This document shows, piece after piece, positions 37,301-48,800 of a stretch of 64,000 nt of DNA; within the stretch, counting starts at the first letter, position 1; every line of letters starts with the position of its first letter. The position numbers were made by a program, and so were the translations under genes. Origin of the DNA: Bryoerythrophyllum caledonicum (taxonomy: Eukaryota; Streptophyta; Bryopsida; Pottiales; Pottiaceae); assembly GCA_963971425.1 (NCBI GenBank), contig OZ020518.1, positions 7,977,989-8,041,988 of the forward strand, given 5' to 3'. The notes under the pieces are model-generated. The model ran no database searches and was not told where the DNA came from. It was given only the letters and a program-made list of their open reading frames with translations.

Positions 37301-38343
37301 ACAATGCGATCTACATGTGCGTTAAACACAATGTTCCCCCACAACGATCCTTTCAAAATCTCCTCCATTGTAGGCACTGGAACTTTGTATGTATGTGAAG
37401 TTGGAGCATAATTTGGCATTTGTCTTTCCTCCTCTGAATCCTCTACGGGGTCGTTTTCGAGATTCTGGAACTCTTCATCCTCCTGCGTCACGGGCGACAA
37501 ATTTACAGTACCTTCCGGGGTAGATGTAGGGATCCTACGATGAGATGTAGACGCTCTGAGTCTCGACCTTGGAACCCTACCACCCGATCCTGAAGCTCTC
37601 CCTATCAACGTTGTACCTCTCGCATCCAAACCTAAAGAGCCTCCACCAGAACCAGAACTTATATCCCTCTGATCCCGTCGTGGCCGCTTTGAAGGACGTT
37701 CCCTTCGTACTGGAGGACGAGATGATGTAGGCATATCAATGGATGCGGTGGACTGTTGGTCCCCACGCATACGCCTCTCCCCTGCAGGTTGCCAATCCAA
37801 TTGCGGTCGACGTGCAATAGCACGATAAAGTGGTTCTGTCTCTTCTGGTTCTTCTGGTAGAGCTTGAGCTGCTGCACTTGTTGGATCCGCCGTCCGTATT
37901 GCCTCATATCTAATATGCTCATTCATAATCTTCTTTGCCTGTAGCACCATCTCCGGCGATAATGCCAGACAAGCCAAAACATTATTGTGTCTAGCAGTAC
38001 GTACCGTAGGATGTATGCTGACCCAAAATGCCTGCAGTGATTTGAGTAATTTTACTTGTCCTGGATTTTGGATGAGACTTGCAGGAACAGGTGCTAGAAG
38101 CAACTTCTTAGAAAGAGAAAACTTCACCGCTGTTGTATCAGGATCCGATACTAACGTCACATATACCATATCATCAGGTCGGCCAGAGATTGCTTGGATT
38201 TCGCCGCAACGTCTCCCCAATCCTGATGAACGCTTTGTTAGCTCAAAGGAATAGATTGTCACCCACAAGAATGGCTTAAATGGCTCTACTTCCGCAATCC
38301 ACCAGCCGTGGCTCTCCCAGTCCTTGTCAATATTAGGTGCCAT
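34342..38343 (-). pseudogene. Giant-transposon gene A: ParB-like DGQH protein, two in-frame stops
   Basis: One continuous frame of 1333 codons, from ATG at 38343 (or an in-frame ATG at 38379) to TAG at 34342, is broken only by TAG at 37033-37035 and TAA at 34708-34710. Neither break shifts the frame, and both fit single C-to-T changes from Gln codons. The N-terminal 430 residues have a W-rich domain, then a basic Arg/Ser/Gly-rich linker and an acidic stretch. Right after the first stop comes W-E-A-V-D-G-Q-H-I-V-A-A-C, the D-G-Q-H signature (36982-36993) of ParB/Srx-fold proteins, with an R-R-F-Y-I-D-K-S-M-R-I-N segment about 50 residues on. A globular region with V-I-D-C-R-R-G-G-G and a long acidic Ser/Asp/Glu tail follow. 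The ParB-like label rests on one motif. A CAG/G-like acceptor at about 38354 leaves room for an upstream exon. Confidence 0.55.
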
Positions 38344-38444
38344 AACGCCACACTCTAAAAACCTGAATGACATTACCATACAATAGTAATTGTTAGTATG
38401 GTGTAAAATTTATTGTTGTTTGTATAGTTTTTAAATGTAAAAGA

Positions 38445-39068
38445 TAATAAGAAATTAGCATGTTAATTCAAGTCAAACATTTTGACACATTGTCGCACAT
38501 TGTCGAGCAAGGTACCAAAAATTGTTCTTCCTTTCTACATAAAACTTTATGATATTCATATTGTTTATTTTTCATTTTTCCCACGGCATTATGTGGTGTA
38601 AACCTTGTTATTGACCATTCGGATGATCATTCTAAAACATATTAGGTTCACAAAAAATTAAAATGTGAATTAACAATTTTTGAACCTCCAATCCTTGCAC
38701 AATTTTTTTGAATACACTACACCTTTTATTTTCCTCTAAAAATTGGTGTACAAGGTACTCATATCATTATTAACATGGTGGTAATGAATTTAGACCTTGT
38801 GTAGTGCAAAAATTGGACACCAAGTGAAGTCAAAGTCTGCTGACCCACTTAACGCAGTGAAGAAAATGAACCCTTTCCTGTACTTCAAACACTATAATCT
38901 TTCAATCCGTGCGGTCAAAGTATTTGAAAATTTGAGTCTATGGTAGTTAATAGGTCTTAATTGAGATCCTACGGTTAAAACTAGAAATATAACCTCTGAT
39001 TTTCTTCCTTACTCATTGGACTGAGACAATAGTTTTGAAGTGTTTTTGGTTTGAAAATGGCTTGGTAA
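38445..39068 (-). mobile_element. T1 half-element next to gene A
   Basis: The reverse complement of the T1 left half runs from AATTCAAGTCAAAC to the terminal GGTAATTTAAGGG, with TTAA at 39069-39072. The other half, including its terminus, is missing. It ends about 65 bp upstream of gene A's first ATG, so it may supply promoter or leader sequence. Confidence 0.6.
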
Positions 39069-39164
39069 TTTAAGGGTTAAACTTCAATTTTTTGTAACCG
39101 TACAATTTTCTAACTCTACAAGTTGGTGTATATGCCCATCAAGTGAACTGATATGTAAATGAAA

Positions 39165-39370
39165 TAACCTCAAAGTGAAATGACCTCCAAATGAAATTAC
39201 CTCAAATGAAATTACCTCCAAATAAAAGATGACCTCCAAATAAAATTACCTCCAAATGAAAGATGGCTTCTAGATGAAATGACCTCAAAATCAAAGATGA
39301 CCTCCAGATGAAATGACCTCCAAATGAAAGATGACCTCCACAAAAAATGACCTGCAAATGAAAGATCTTA
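39165..39370. repeat. Imperfect tandem repeat GATGACCTCCAAATGAAA
   Basis: About twelve degenerate 14-19 bp units combine AAATGAAAGATGACCTCC and AAATGAAATTACCTCC variants. Some spacing is irregular. Confidence 0.7.
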
Positions 39371-40099
39371 GTTGATAAATCTTCACTCCAAAGGTGTGAA
39401 AACACACAAATACAAATATTGTAGGTTAATCCTTACACCACAGAAGGTGCCACTGGTGACCATATTATTGACCATATATGATGTAATATGATAAGGTTCA
39501 CATATTAAAATGACCTTCAAATAAAAGCTCTTAGTAAATGAATCTTCAATACGAAGGTGTTAGTCTTGCTAAACCATAATCAAAATTTTGTATTCTAGAA
39601 AGGAAATATGGGCCTGTATATACAATTTAAGTTAAAAAGTTCAAACTTACGTGAAAAGATACTCAAGCAGCCGGCTACCATTGAGTCGAGCACTAAACTA
39701 CACAAATCGAGTCGTCAGTTGCTCCACCGCCATCCACAAAGTGCTGCAACTTGTCTACTACCAAAATCGTCAACTTGTCAACTTGAACAAATTTGTGCAC
39801 TAGACTACACAAATCGAGTCGTTAGTTGGTCGCAAAAGCCGCCACCAATGACATCATCGAGTGGCAGAAAGCGTTGTGAGCTTGTGAGGAGTCCAATGTG
39901 CGGTTCTCGGATGATATCTATCTGATACCTCGATGACAATTTAGTGATACCATGATGTTACTAGGGGTTGGTGTAGGGTAGGGTATTTGAAGGATATCAA
40001 GGGGTGATATCAGGATCTTGGGCGGTCATTGCAAAGTGACTCCCTGGAGGTCCGCGGCCGCACACCCCAAACGAAGAGAGCAAACTCTGTTCGAAGTAA

Positions 40100-40990
40100 C
40101 TCCTGTTTGAAGCGACTGGAGGAGGTGCTCGGCGCTAGGGTTGCGCAGGTGTTCTAGGAGGTGCTTGGCGCAAGTGTTGCGCAGGTGTCGGCTCAAGTGT
40201 TGCTCGGCAAGGATCAGCTCCGCTAGGGTCTCCTCAACGTCGCAGGTGAGCGATGCACGTGAGCGCCGCAGGTGAGCGGAGTGTCGGGCCCGCAGGTGTG
40301 GTCGCAGGTGAGCGGAGTGTCGGGTCGCGCAGGTGAGGAGGTGCTCAGCGCTAGAGTCCCCTCAACGCCGCAGATGAGTGTCGGGTCGCGCAGGTGAGTG
40401 CCGCACGTAAGTAGAGTGTCGGGTCGCGCAGGTTCTAGAATCACGAGGTGATCAGTGTGTAAGGTCGCGCAGGTTCTAGAATCACGAGGTGATCAATGTG
40501 TAAGGTCGCGCAAGTTCAAGAATCACTGTGTCGGGTCGCGCAAGTTCAAGAATCACTGTGTCGGGTCGCGCAAGTTTCACACGTAATAAGGTTATGCTTC
40601 ACTCCCCTCACCTGCTCAGTGCTCGAAATTCACGTGTGAATACGTTAATATCTCACTCCGCTCACCTGCTCAGTGCTTGAACTTACAACGTGCTCAGTGC
40701 TCAAACTTCACGTTATACTTCACTCCGCTCACCTGCTCAGTGCTCGGTCGCGCAGGTGTGCTCGGTCGCGCAGGTGTGCTTGGTGCTCGGTGCTCGGTTT
40801 CGTGGAAGCTTCGCTCCGGGTGGCACACGGTTACGGTTCTTGGACGGTCGTTGAATTTTTGATGTCACGAGGTGTGCGGCCGCACACCTCTGTACGGCTA
40901 GAGGTTCTAGAGCGCGATGGAGGCGGCGCTAGGGTTTCTACAGCGGCGGCGCTAGGGTTTCCACGGCGGCGGCGCTAGGGTTTCCTGCGG
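40100..40990. repeat. GC-rich repeats built on GTCGCGCAGGTG
   Basis: GGTCGCGCAGGT/GAGCGGAGTGTCGG modules recur at 40130-40560, and CTCACCTGCTCAGTGCTC at 40600-40760. The end (40915-40990) repeats GGCGGCGCTAGGGTTT. The GC content is far above the surroundings and CpG-rich. No sustained coding frame. Confidence 0.6.
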
Positions 40991-41490
40991 CGCTAGGATC
41001 TCCTCAACGTCCATTTTTTTATTTCAGGTGATTGAGTCTCCGATTTAGAGCTGACCACGGCGCAGTTTTGCGCAGTCAAAACCAATGGTGTTTATTAACA
41101 CCTCCTATTTTACAAATTTGGTGTCAACCTCCTGGATCTTGGCACAACACTCATATTTCTTTGGTATGATTATTTGTTCGGTATGATTTTCGGTGAGAAA
41201 CCTCCTGATTCTAGGGTTGGCAGCGAGCTATGCTACTCAGGTGATATGCTGCATGATTTCCTTTCTGTTTGTGGAGACGTCCACGTTGAAGTTTTTTGTG
41301 GAACAAATGATTTTTGAGGGACATGTGTCCACAATTGTATGAGATTTTCTGTGGAAGCGGTTTTTGTGTGGAAGTTGTGGTGATCCACGAAGTCCAGTTG
41401 AATGTGCATACTGTCGTGATAGTTGCCTATAAATCACAATGGTGATTGTGGCATAGGCGCAGACGTGATGGTGATTCGCAACATTGATGG

Positions 41491-41660
41491 ATATGCGCAT
41501 TGAACTGCGCCACAACTTGAATCCTCCGACATACGCAGTTGATGGTGATTCGCCGATTGATGGATATGCGCAGTGAACTGCGCCACAACTTGAATCCTCC
41601 GACATACGCAGTTGATGATGATTCGCCGATTGATGGATATGCGCAGTTCACAGTTCATGA
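41491..41660. repeat. 73-bp tandem repeat, about 2.3 copies
   Basis: Unit start ATGCGCAKTGAACTGCGCC, containing ACTTGAATCCTCCGACATAC and ending TTGATGGAT. Copies begin at 41495 and 41568, with a partial third at 41639. Related dispersed GATGGTGATTC words continue to 41830. Confidence 0.75.
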
Positions 41661-41829
41661 CACGACACGATTCAAGTTGATGATTCATAGGCACAGTTCA
41701 CAACACAACTCGTGATTCAGTCATATGCCACAATCAAGTGATGGTGATTCAAGTTGGCCTCGTGATTCAGTCGTGATTCATGGTGATTCCAGTTGGCCTT
41801 ATAATCCCTCCACTGTGGGTGATTCATGG

Positions 41830-42050
41830 TGATTCCAGCTGGAGTGGTACAACTTATAATCACTCCAACTTATAATCACTCCAATTTTAGTGTACAACTT
41901 ATTCAAAGCTGTGGTGATTCTTCAAACTTGATCGGTTGCAAACTTGATCCAGTGATTATAAGTTGTGATTCTTCAAACAGTTGGAGTGATTACAAGCTGT
42001 AGTGATTCTTCAAGCATGAAAAACCACAGTTGGAGTGATTATAAGTTGTA
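41830..42050. repeat. AATCACTCCAACTTATAATC-type inverted words
   Basis: Short words ACTTATAATCACTCCAA and their reverse complements (TTGGAGTGATTATAAGT) alternate several times and can fold on each other. They surround the insertion point of the hairpin element at 42051. Confidence 0.5.
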
Positions 42051-42266
42051 CACTAAAATTTGTATTTAGTGTTATGCACGGTGAATGACTTGTAAATGCT
42101 ATAAGTTTTTACTCGTGATAAATATTTTTACCAACTATGTTTACATTGATCCTCTTCTTTGGATAGTACATATTGGTGTGCTCTCAGTAAAAAAATTATC
42201 AAGTGTAAAAATTTATAGCATTTATAAGTCATTTACCGTGCATAACACTAAATACCAATTTTAGTG
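42051..42266. mobile_element. Hairpin MITE with CACTA ends and TA flanks
   Basis: The ends CACTAAAATTTGTATTTAGTG and a near-exact inverse continue for about 58 bp on each side (to ...AATGCTATAA / TTATAGCATT...), leaving a loop of roughly 100 bp. TA borders both sides (42049-42050 and 42267-42268). The CACTA start suggests a CACTA relative, but the flanks look like a TA dinucleotide rather than a 3-bp TSD. Confidence 0.7.
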
Positions 42267-43827
42267 TAGTGATTCTTCAAACATGATCGGTTGCAAACCA
42301 GAATCGTACAAACATTATTGGTAACACGTTAACTGAAACCAGAACCGTGCAAACATCATCGGTGAAATGTCCAACGTTCCTAGATGATCTGCGGAATGTC
42401 TAGGTGCCTTGGTTTGCACATGTTCTGAGTTTTTCTTCTTCTTTCATGTGTGAAAATGGCAAAGAGAAAAGGCTGGTTGAGCGGGTGGGGAGTCGCCTTG
42501 GCGCTTCATTCCTACAGTCAAGTGGAATATTAACTCTTACATTGGTCTAGTGTCTAATTTCAGTCTGGTGGGATGTAAGAATTGCATGAGCTTGGAGGTT
42601 GTGGAATGGTAGATCTAGAAATCTAGAATACAAAAAATAAATAGTGATGAAGATAATATTCCACTACCTATACGATAAGTTTACTTGGAATGTTAGTAAC
42701 AATTTTTATTTTTTTTCATATCCAAGGAAGGAAGAGCTTCGTGGTTTCTAGAATCAAATGTGAAGTATTTTGACTTGCAATGTAAATGAAAGAGAGGTCA
42801 TGAATCTTGGCCACCTTTTGCCTATACATGCCGATCATAGATATTTAGGTATGGATTGTTTGGGCAGGGCTTTTCATATAAGTCATGTGCCTTATGTACC
42901 TTTTAGTCTTCATAAAACAATTGCGAGTTTTTTTTCCTTGATTTGGCAGACACTCAGCTGGGCTTGTTTTGGGTTTGATGTTGTTGATCTGTGTGTATGG
43001 CATTTGTGGAAGTCTAATGAAGCTGGACATAAAATATTGCTTATTCTTTGTACATATGAGCACTACGGATGTCACCTTTTGAAGGCGAATTGTTGTTTCT
43101 TGTTTCTAAATTTTGTGTCTATTTCCAGGCTATTATCAAGTTGTGGCTTGTAAGGAACTCCATGACTAAGGAGGAAAGGAAGGCATTTTAGGCGCGTCCT
43201 TGTTAGAAGGTTGGTGATACCAAAATGATGGAGGGTCACGTTGTACATCCTTCATATTTTTGTAGAAGATCGACAAGCATGGTTTTTTTTTGCATTTTTT
43301 AGCTCTGGTAAAGATTTTTTAAAAGATCAACGAGCATGGTCAATTTTGCTACTTTGGAAAGAAATATATTGATGGCGACCTTGATGGTGGTCGAAAAACT
43401 TTTCAATCAATGTCTTTGGTAGAGCTCCAATTGAATTTTTAACAATTTGTGTAGGTTTTTGGCAGAAGCTGAAGTTCATGACTACCACTAGCGCCGACAC
43501 AAGCATCAAACGTTCAACGCCATCTAATTCTAGTGATTGCCCAACAAAGACCTGCAACATACCTTAGGTGAGAAATATCTCCGTATTGTTTTCAAAAATA
43601 GTACTGTAGAGTTCAATAATGATTTTTTTGAGGTGGGGAGAAATTAAAGAGTTTATTCTACTTCAAAATATATTGTTAACCCACTATAAGCAAGAATCAT
43701 GATTCTATCCACTGTTTGTACAAGACAAACTACTTTGGTTTATTTGTTATAAAACTAAATTGTTTTCCTAAGGAAATGAGTAATTTCTATAGACCTAGTC
43801 ATTGCAATTTTACTTCTTATATCTTAA

Positions 43828-44771
43828 CCCCTAAAGGCCCAAGGCATTTTCACACCAAAAACACTCCAAATATGCTCGTTCTAGTGCAATGAGTAATGAG
43901 GTAATCAAAACCTTTTATTTCTACATCTAACCATAGGATCTAAACTAAGACTTATTTCATTAACGTCCTCACAAAATTTCATAAACTTTGACCGCACGGA
44001 TTGAAATATAATATTGTTTGAAGTAGAGAATACTTTTATTTTTTCCTTGCTTAAAGCATATCAACAACCTTTGACTACACTTGGTGTCAAATTTTTGCAC
44101 TACACAAGGTCTGAGAACGTTACCATCATGTTCATCATGATGTTATTTCCTTGTACACCAATTTTTAGAGGTAGAGAAGGAGTGTAGCATATTCTATGCA
44201 AATGTGGAAGGAGTGGAGGTTCAAAAATTGCCAGCTCACGTTTCATTTTTTTGTGAACTAAACATGTTTTAGAATGATAATCCGAATGGTCAATAAGAAG
44301 GTTTAGGCCACATCTTGTTGTAGAAAAAATCAAATGTAAGAAATATGAAGGTCTCTAAGTTTTATGTGGAAAAGAAGAAGTTTTTTTGGTACCTTTATCT
44401 GACAAAGTGTGACAATGTGTGAAAATGTTTGACTTAGATTATTATGCTATTTTCCACTTAAGAGAAGAGATTTTTTTTGACAATATGAAAGGAAATAATA
44501 TTATTATCTAATTTTGAAAATCTCACATTCAATAGATTGTCCTAACAATAGTTTTTGAAGTTGCCCAACGTGCCTGATCTCCCCATTCGGAATTCAAAAC
44601 CCTATAGGTTTTTCATAAAATGTCGAATTTAGGAAAAAATTTGACTCACACAAAGCTTCCAAATGTCCATCTACAGTAGAAATTTCAAAAAGAAATGTTA
44701 TAAATTAACACCATAGGAACCTGCCCAGACCTTGAAGAGTCCCTTGAGGAGAACTCTTGGGCCTTTAGGGG
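43828..44771 (+). mobile_element. T1 TTAA-type element copy g (complete, inside the giant element)
   Basis: Perfect 16-bp TIRs CCCCTAAAGGCCCAAG lie at both ends, each flanked by TTAA (43824-43827 and 44772-44775). 944 bp, non-coding. Its middle reads AAAACCCTATA then GGTTTTTCAT, the uninterrupted form of the site used by the giant transposon in copy e. It inserted after the giant element arrived, or moved with it. Confidence 0.88.
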
Positions 44772-45802
44772 TTAAACACCTCTATTAGTTGTGACTTTTT
44801 TTGTTTGCAATGACCTAATACAAGTTAGAATATACACTTGGCATAAAATTTAGGCATTGATTATTGATTGTAAATATGTCATTAATTTTATTCAAAATAC
44901 CCTGACAATTTCCATGTAGGGAATAATAAAACCAGAATGCACTATTCAAAGCATAAACCTTATGATCTGTGCAGTTAAAGTTTACTAAAATATATGAGTG
45001 TATTCATATAGTAGTTAATTTAAATTCCCTATGATTGAAAATTATAGTAAAAATTTGTTGAATCTATCATAGAACGTCTCATCTGAAAGAGACATTTTTT
45101 GATACATTGATTTAACAAACTACTAGGAATTTGAGGTTATTGTATTGTTTTAGCTAAATGATCTGGAGGAGGCTAATGATTATCACCATACAATGTTTGA
45201 AAGATAGGCATAGAACTACAAAGTAAACCAGGACTACTAAGACATACTGCAAAAGAGACAAAGGTCCACGAATTAGATATTGTGGATTTGGCCAAGGTGA
45301 ACGTGGGGCAAACTTATAACAATCTATCATAGATCATTTTGGGCACAATGAAGTAACATTTGTCCTTTGCAAGAGAACATGTGAAGTAGAAAGGCACAAC
45401 TTATGAGGTAAACATTGAAATATTATTTGTAGTTTATGTTTATTTGTTGTTAAATAACTCCAAATTGTACTGAAGCCTTCATTAGACTGTGAGGTGAAAT
45501 GATAATATCAAAACAAAAAAAACTTCAATAAAATTGGTGCATTTAAATCCAAGTCAAACAATTTCACACATTAACAAATAAGGTTACATATTTGTTTCCT
45601 GAACAATTTCGAATACAAAAGAAAATAAACTATATCATGTTTTCTAATTTAAAATTAGTTCTATTTTAATATTTATTTTATTTATTTTTATATTGTGGTA
45701 TATACCTTCTTGTTGACCCTGAATTGATTTTTTAGAGGTTAATGTCTACATATATGTTGACCAATTTGCAACCGCTATGTTTTTTTTGTACCGATAGCAA
45801 CA

Positions 45803-48800
45803 ATGGAGACCAACACATATCAAACGTCTTTGGCACCTCCAAACACCCGTAGAAATAATATCCTATCCAATAGCTCTGTAGGGGCCCGATTAGTACGAGC
45901 AGCACGTGCAAGGCAAAGTCAAAGAAGATCTGTTGGGATTAGTACATCTGAATTGGAAAGGACTGTAGAACTGCTTTCAGAAAGTGGAGATGTTGTGGGT
46001 TTGGGAACAAGGGAGCATGCATTCGAAAGTGGCATGGAATTGAATGGGTCAAAGTTGTTCCCATTCGAGGTGGCGGTGCGTATCATTAGGGCAGATAATG
46101 CATTGCATTGGACCGGAGAGGTTGTAGGAGAGCGTCTTGGCATGTGTAATGGCTTGATCATTCGTTGGCACCGGTCTTTGCTACGTGTCTTGGCTGTAGA
46201 ACCTAATATTAGAAATGCCCATGGTGAAGATGGATCTCAAACAACACCTACACGAATGATGGCTCCAGAATTTGATTTCCATGATCGGTTTAACACACCA
46301 AGATCCACGGAAAGGTCTCGGCGCACTAGTCAAGCTTCAAACCCCGTAGATGAGAATTCGCCATTTTCTCAATGTACTGCCTCTAATATCCGAGATCTCC
46401 CCAATGTAGATGGGTTAGCTTACGTTAGACCAACGCGTCGTCCATATTCTATGCAGAATAGGAGAAGGAGAGTCTCAAGCGAGGCATCCTTGACAGAAAC
46501 TACAGCAACTAAGGTATCTCTTATAAACGTGCAAAGTGCAATAGCACAAGGAGGTTGCAAACGTAATTGTTTGAGGGACGTTCAAGCAAGGTATCTATTG
46601 GACATGCGATATAATGCATGGGCTTCCAAGTTTTCTGTACGAAGTACGTGCATGAGACAAATGCTGGTTTCTTTTTACACACGAACGGAAGGAACTCGTC
46701 GGGATAAATTTGTAACGAAGTTAGATGGCAAACAAGTTTGTAATGCCTGCTATGCCCTTGGGGTTGGCTATTCGCAGAGGCGCTTTAAGCAATTGAAGAA
46801 AGATTGTTTAATATATGGAAGAGTGACGGCGATTCACGGCAACACCCTTTCAGACCCGGTTAGAGAGAGCACTAGAATGTCCGCGGCAGAGGCTTGCTTT
46901 AAATCATTCGTGGATGAAGCTGGTTGTCCTCAACCACATCGTTCTATCCGCCGTAAGAGTGACAACGAAGTGGTGCCTCTTATTCTCCTTCCCATGAATA
47001 CAGTAAAGTTTGATGTATTCAATTACGTGAACGAGGAGGTCAAGAGAATTTGTAATGGGGATACCATTTCGATCAGCTCGTTCCGGAGGATGTGGCACAT
47101 CAGGTATCCTCACGTCCAGGTACCTCCATTCTCAAGATTCTCAAAGTGTTATCATTGTTGGGAATATAAATGTGCCATGGAGGGAACCACCAATGCGGAT
47201 GCAAGGATAAAGATAAAAGAGTTGTTTATGTTGCATCTGCGCAACCAGATGGAGGAACGTAGGCATTACTGGATATTCAAGAGGTCTTGTTATATTAGCC
47301 CTGAGTTGTACATGTGCATCATTGTGGATGGCATGGACCAAAACACAACTATGGTACCAAGGATGCGTCAAACTGTGAAGAACATTGAGCACCGGTTTGT
47401 GAAGACCCACTTGTGTGGGGCCCTTGTACATGGGATTGGTTTATATTGCGATGTGTGGTTTGGGGCTCACCACAAACATGATAGCAACCAGGTTGTGAGC
47501 ACATTGTTGTACGTGATAGGAGATGTGTTGCGGAGGAAGGGATTTTTGCCACCAACATTGCGCATCCAAGCGGACAACTGCACACGCGAGAATAAAAACA
47601 TTTATATGTTTGCTCTCTGTGCTACATTGGTGGGATTGGGCTTTTTCCAGGAGGTGGAACTCTCTTTTCTTATAGTGGGCCATACGCATGAAGATATTGA
47701 TCAACGCTTCAGTTGTATATCAAGTACATTGAAGAGGTCGGACGTGGACTCGTTGAAGGAGATGCTTAGTCTTATAGAAAGAGGAACATCCCCTACGGAA
47801 GCATTTGTTAGCGCCCGACTGTTAGAGAATGTGTGGGATTGGAAATTGTTTATAACTCCTCACTTACTAACAGGTCCGGATGCATTGGTTGGCATAACAT
47901 TTCCGCACCACATGCGATTTTATATGGATAATCGAGAGGGGATTCGTGAGGTTCGAATACAACACAAGCATTATTGCAAGGATCCATGGGGACCAGAGGC
48001 AGGAACAAAGACTTTGAGGTCGTTTCCAAGTAGAGATGAGCGACCAGCTTTTGCAAAAGTATTTGAAGCAGACGAGCGGGAGCTAAAGGCGTTGGATGAC
48101 TTCATTGCATATAAACAAAGGTGCATTCAAAGATTGCAGCACGAGGACAGGAATCGTGATGCAAAAGAGGAGGCGGAAAAGTTGAAACTCTATCTAGCTG
48201 AATTTCCACACAAAAATCGCAACAACGACCATTGTTCTTCATCATTTTGGCCTTCAGAGGTCTCCAACACCGCACCTGCAGAACGTGCAGCCTTGGATGT
48301 AATGGACGGTCCAAGTGAAAATAATCGCGAGATAACTGCGGTGGACCAGATAGTGGCTATGCTACCAAATGCCGAGGCTCGAAGATATTTTGGTCCTCGT
48401 AGAGAAAGACCATCAAATCAAGCAGTGCGTAGGGCACAAAGAACGGAATGCAACCATGTTGAGGAAGAAGCCGAAGGAGCAGTTCATGAAGATAACCACG
48501 ACCCGTTTCCACCATTTAATCCACAATCTGATATTGGTTGTGGACAATTTGTAGCCTTGAGTGTTGATCGAGCAGAAGTAGAAGGTGGTGTACCATTCTA
48601 TGTAGGGAAGGTGATTGAAGACGGAAAAGGTCGATGGAGATTGAAGATGAAGGTTTGTTGGTACTGGCCCATCATTCGAGGGGTCGTTGTTGATGGAGTG
48701 GGGTCATCTGCACAACGGTATGCAAATTGCATGGATTCATTGTGGGAGCCATCTGGTGAGAGCCATAGTTGGGTAGAGAAAGAGGCATGCATTTTTTCAT

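Larger units (their letters stand above)
38380..45802. other. Non-coding centre of the giant transposon
   Basis: The 7.4 kb between the two divergent genes has no convincing coding frame. It contains a truncated T1 half, two minisatellite regions, GC-rich repeats, a 73-bp tandem repeat, a CACTA-ended hairpin MITE, a full T1 copy and diverged T1-like relics at 44945-45065 and 45540-45710. A 127-codon frame at 42770-43153 has no recognisable domain. Both genes' promoters must lie here. Confidence 0.6.

Noticed and set aside
34629..38254. Plus-strand frames of 80-164 codons over gene A
   Set aside because: Shadows of the minus-strand gene; low-complexity Leu/Ser/Pro products without motifs.
42770..43153. 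127-codon plus-strand frame inside the giant transposon
   Set aside because: No recognisable domain, no splice or promoter support, and composition typical of AT-rich spacer.
43828..43840. CCCCTAAA at T1 ends resembles the plant telomere repeat CCCTAAA
   Set aside because: It occurs once per element end, inside a defined TIR; no tandem array is present.
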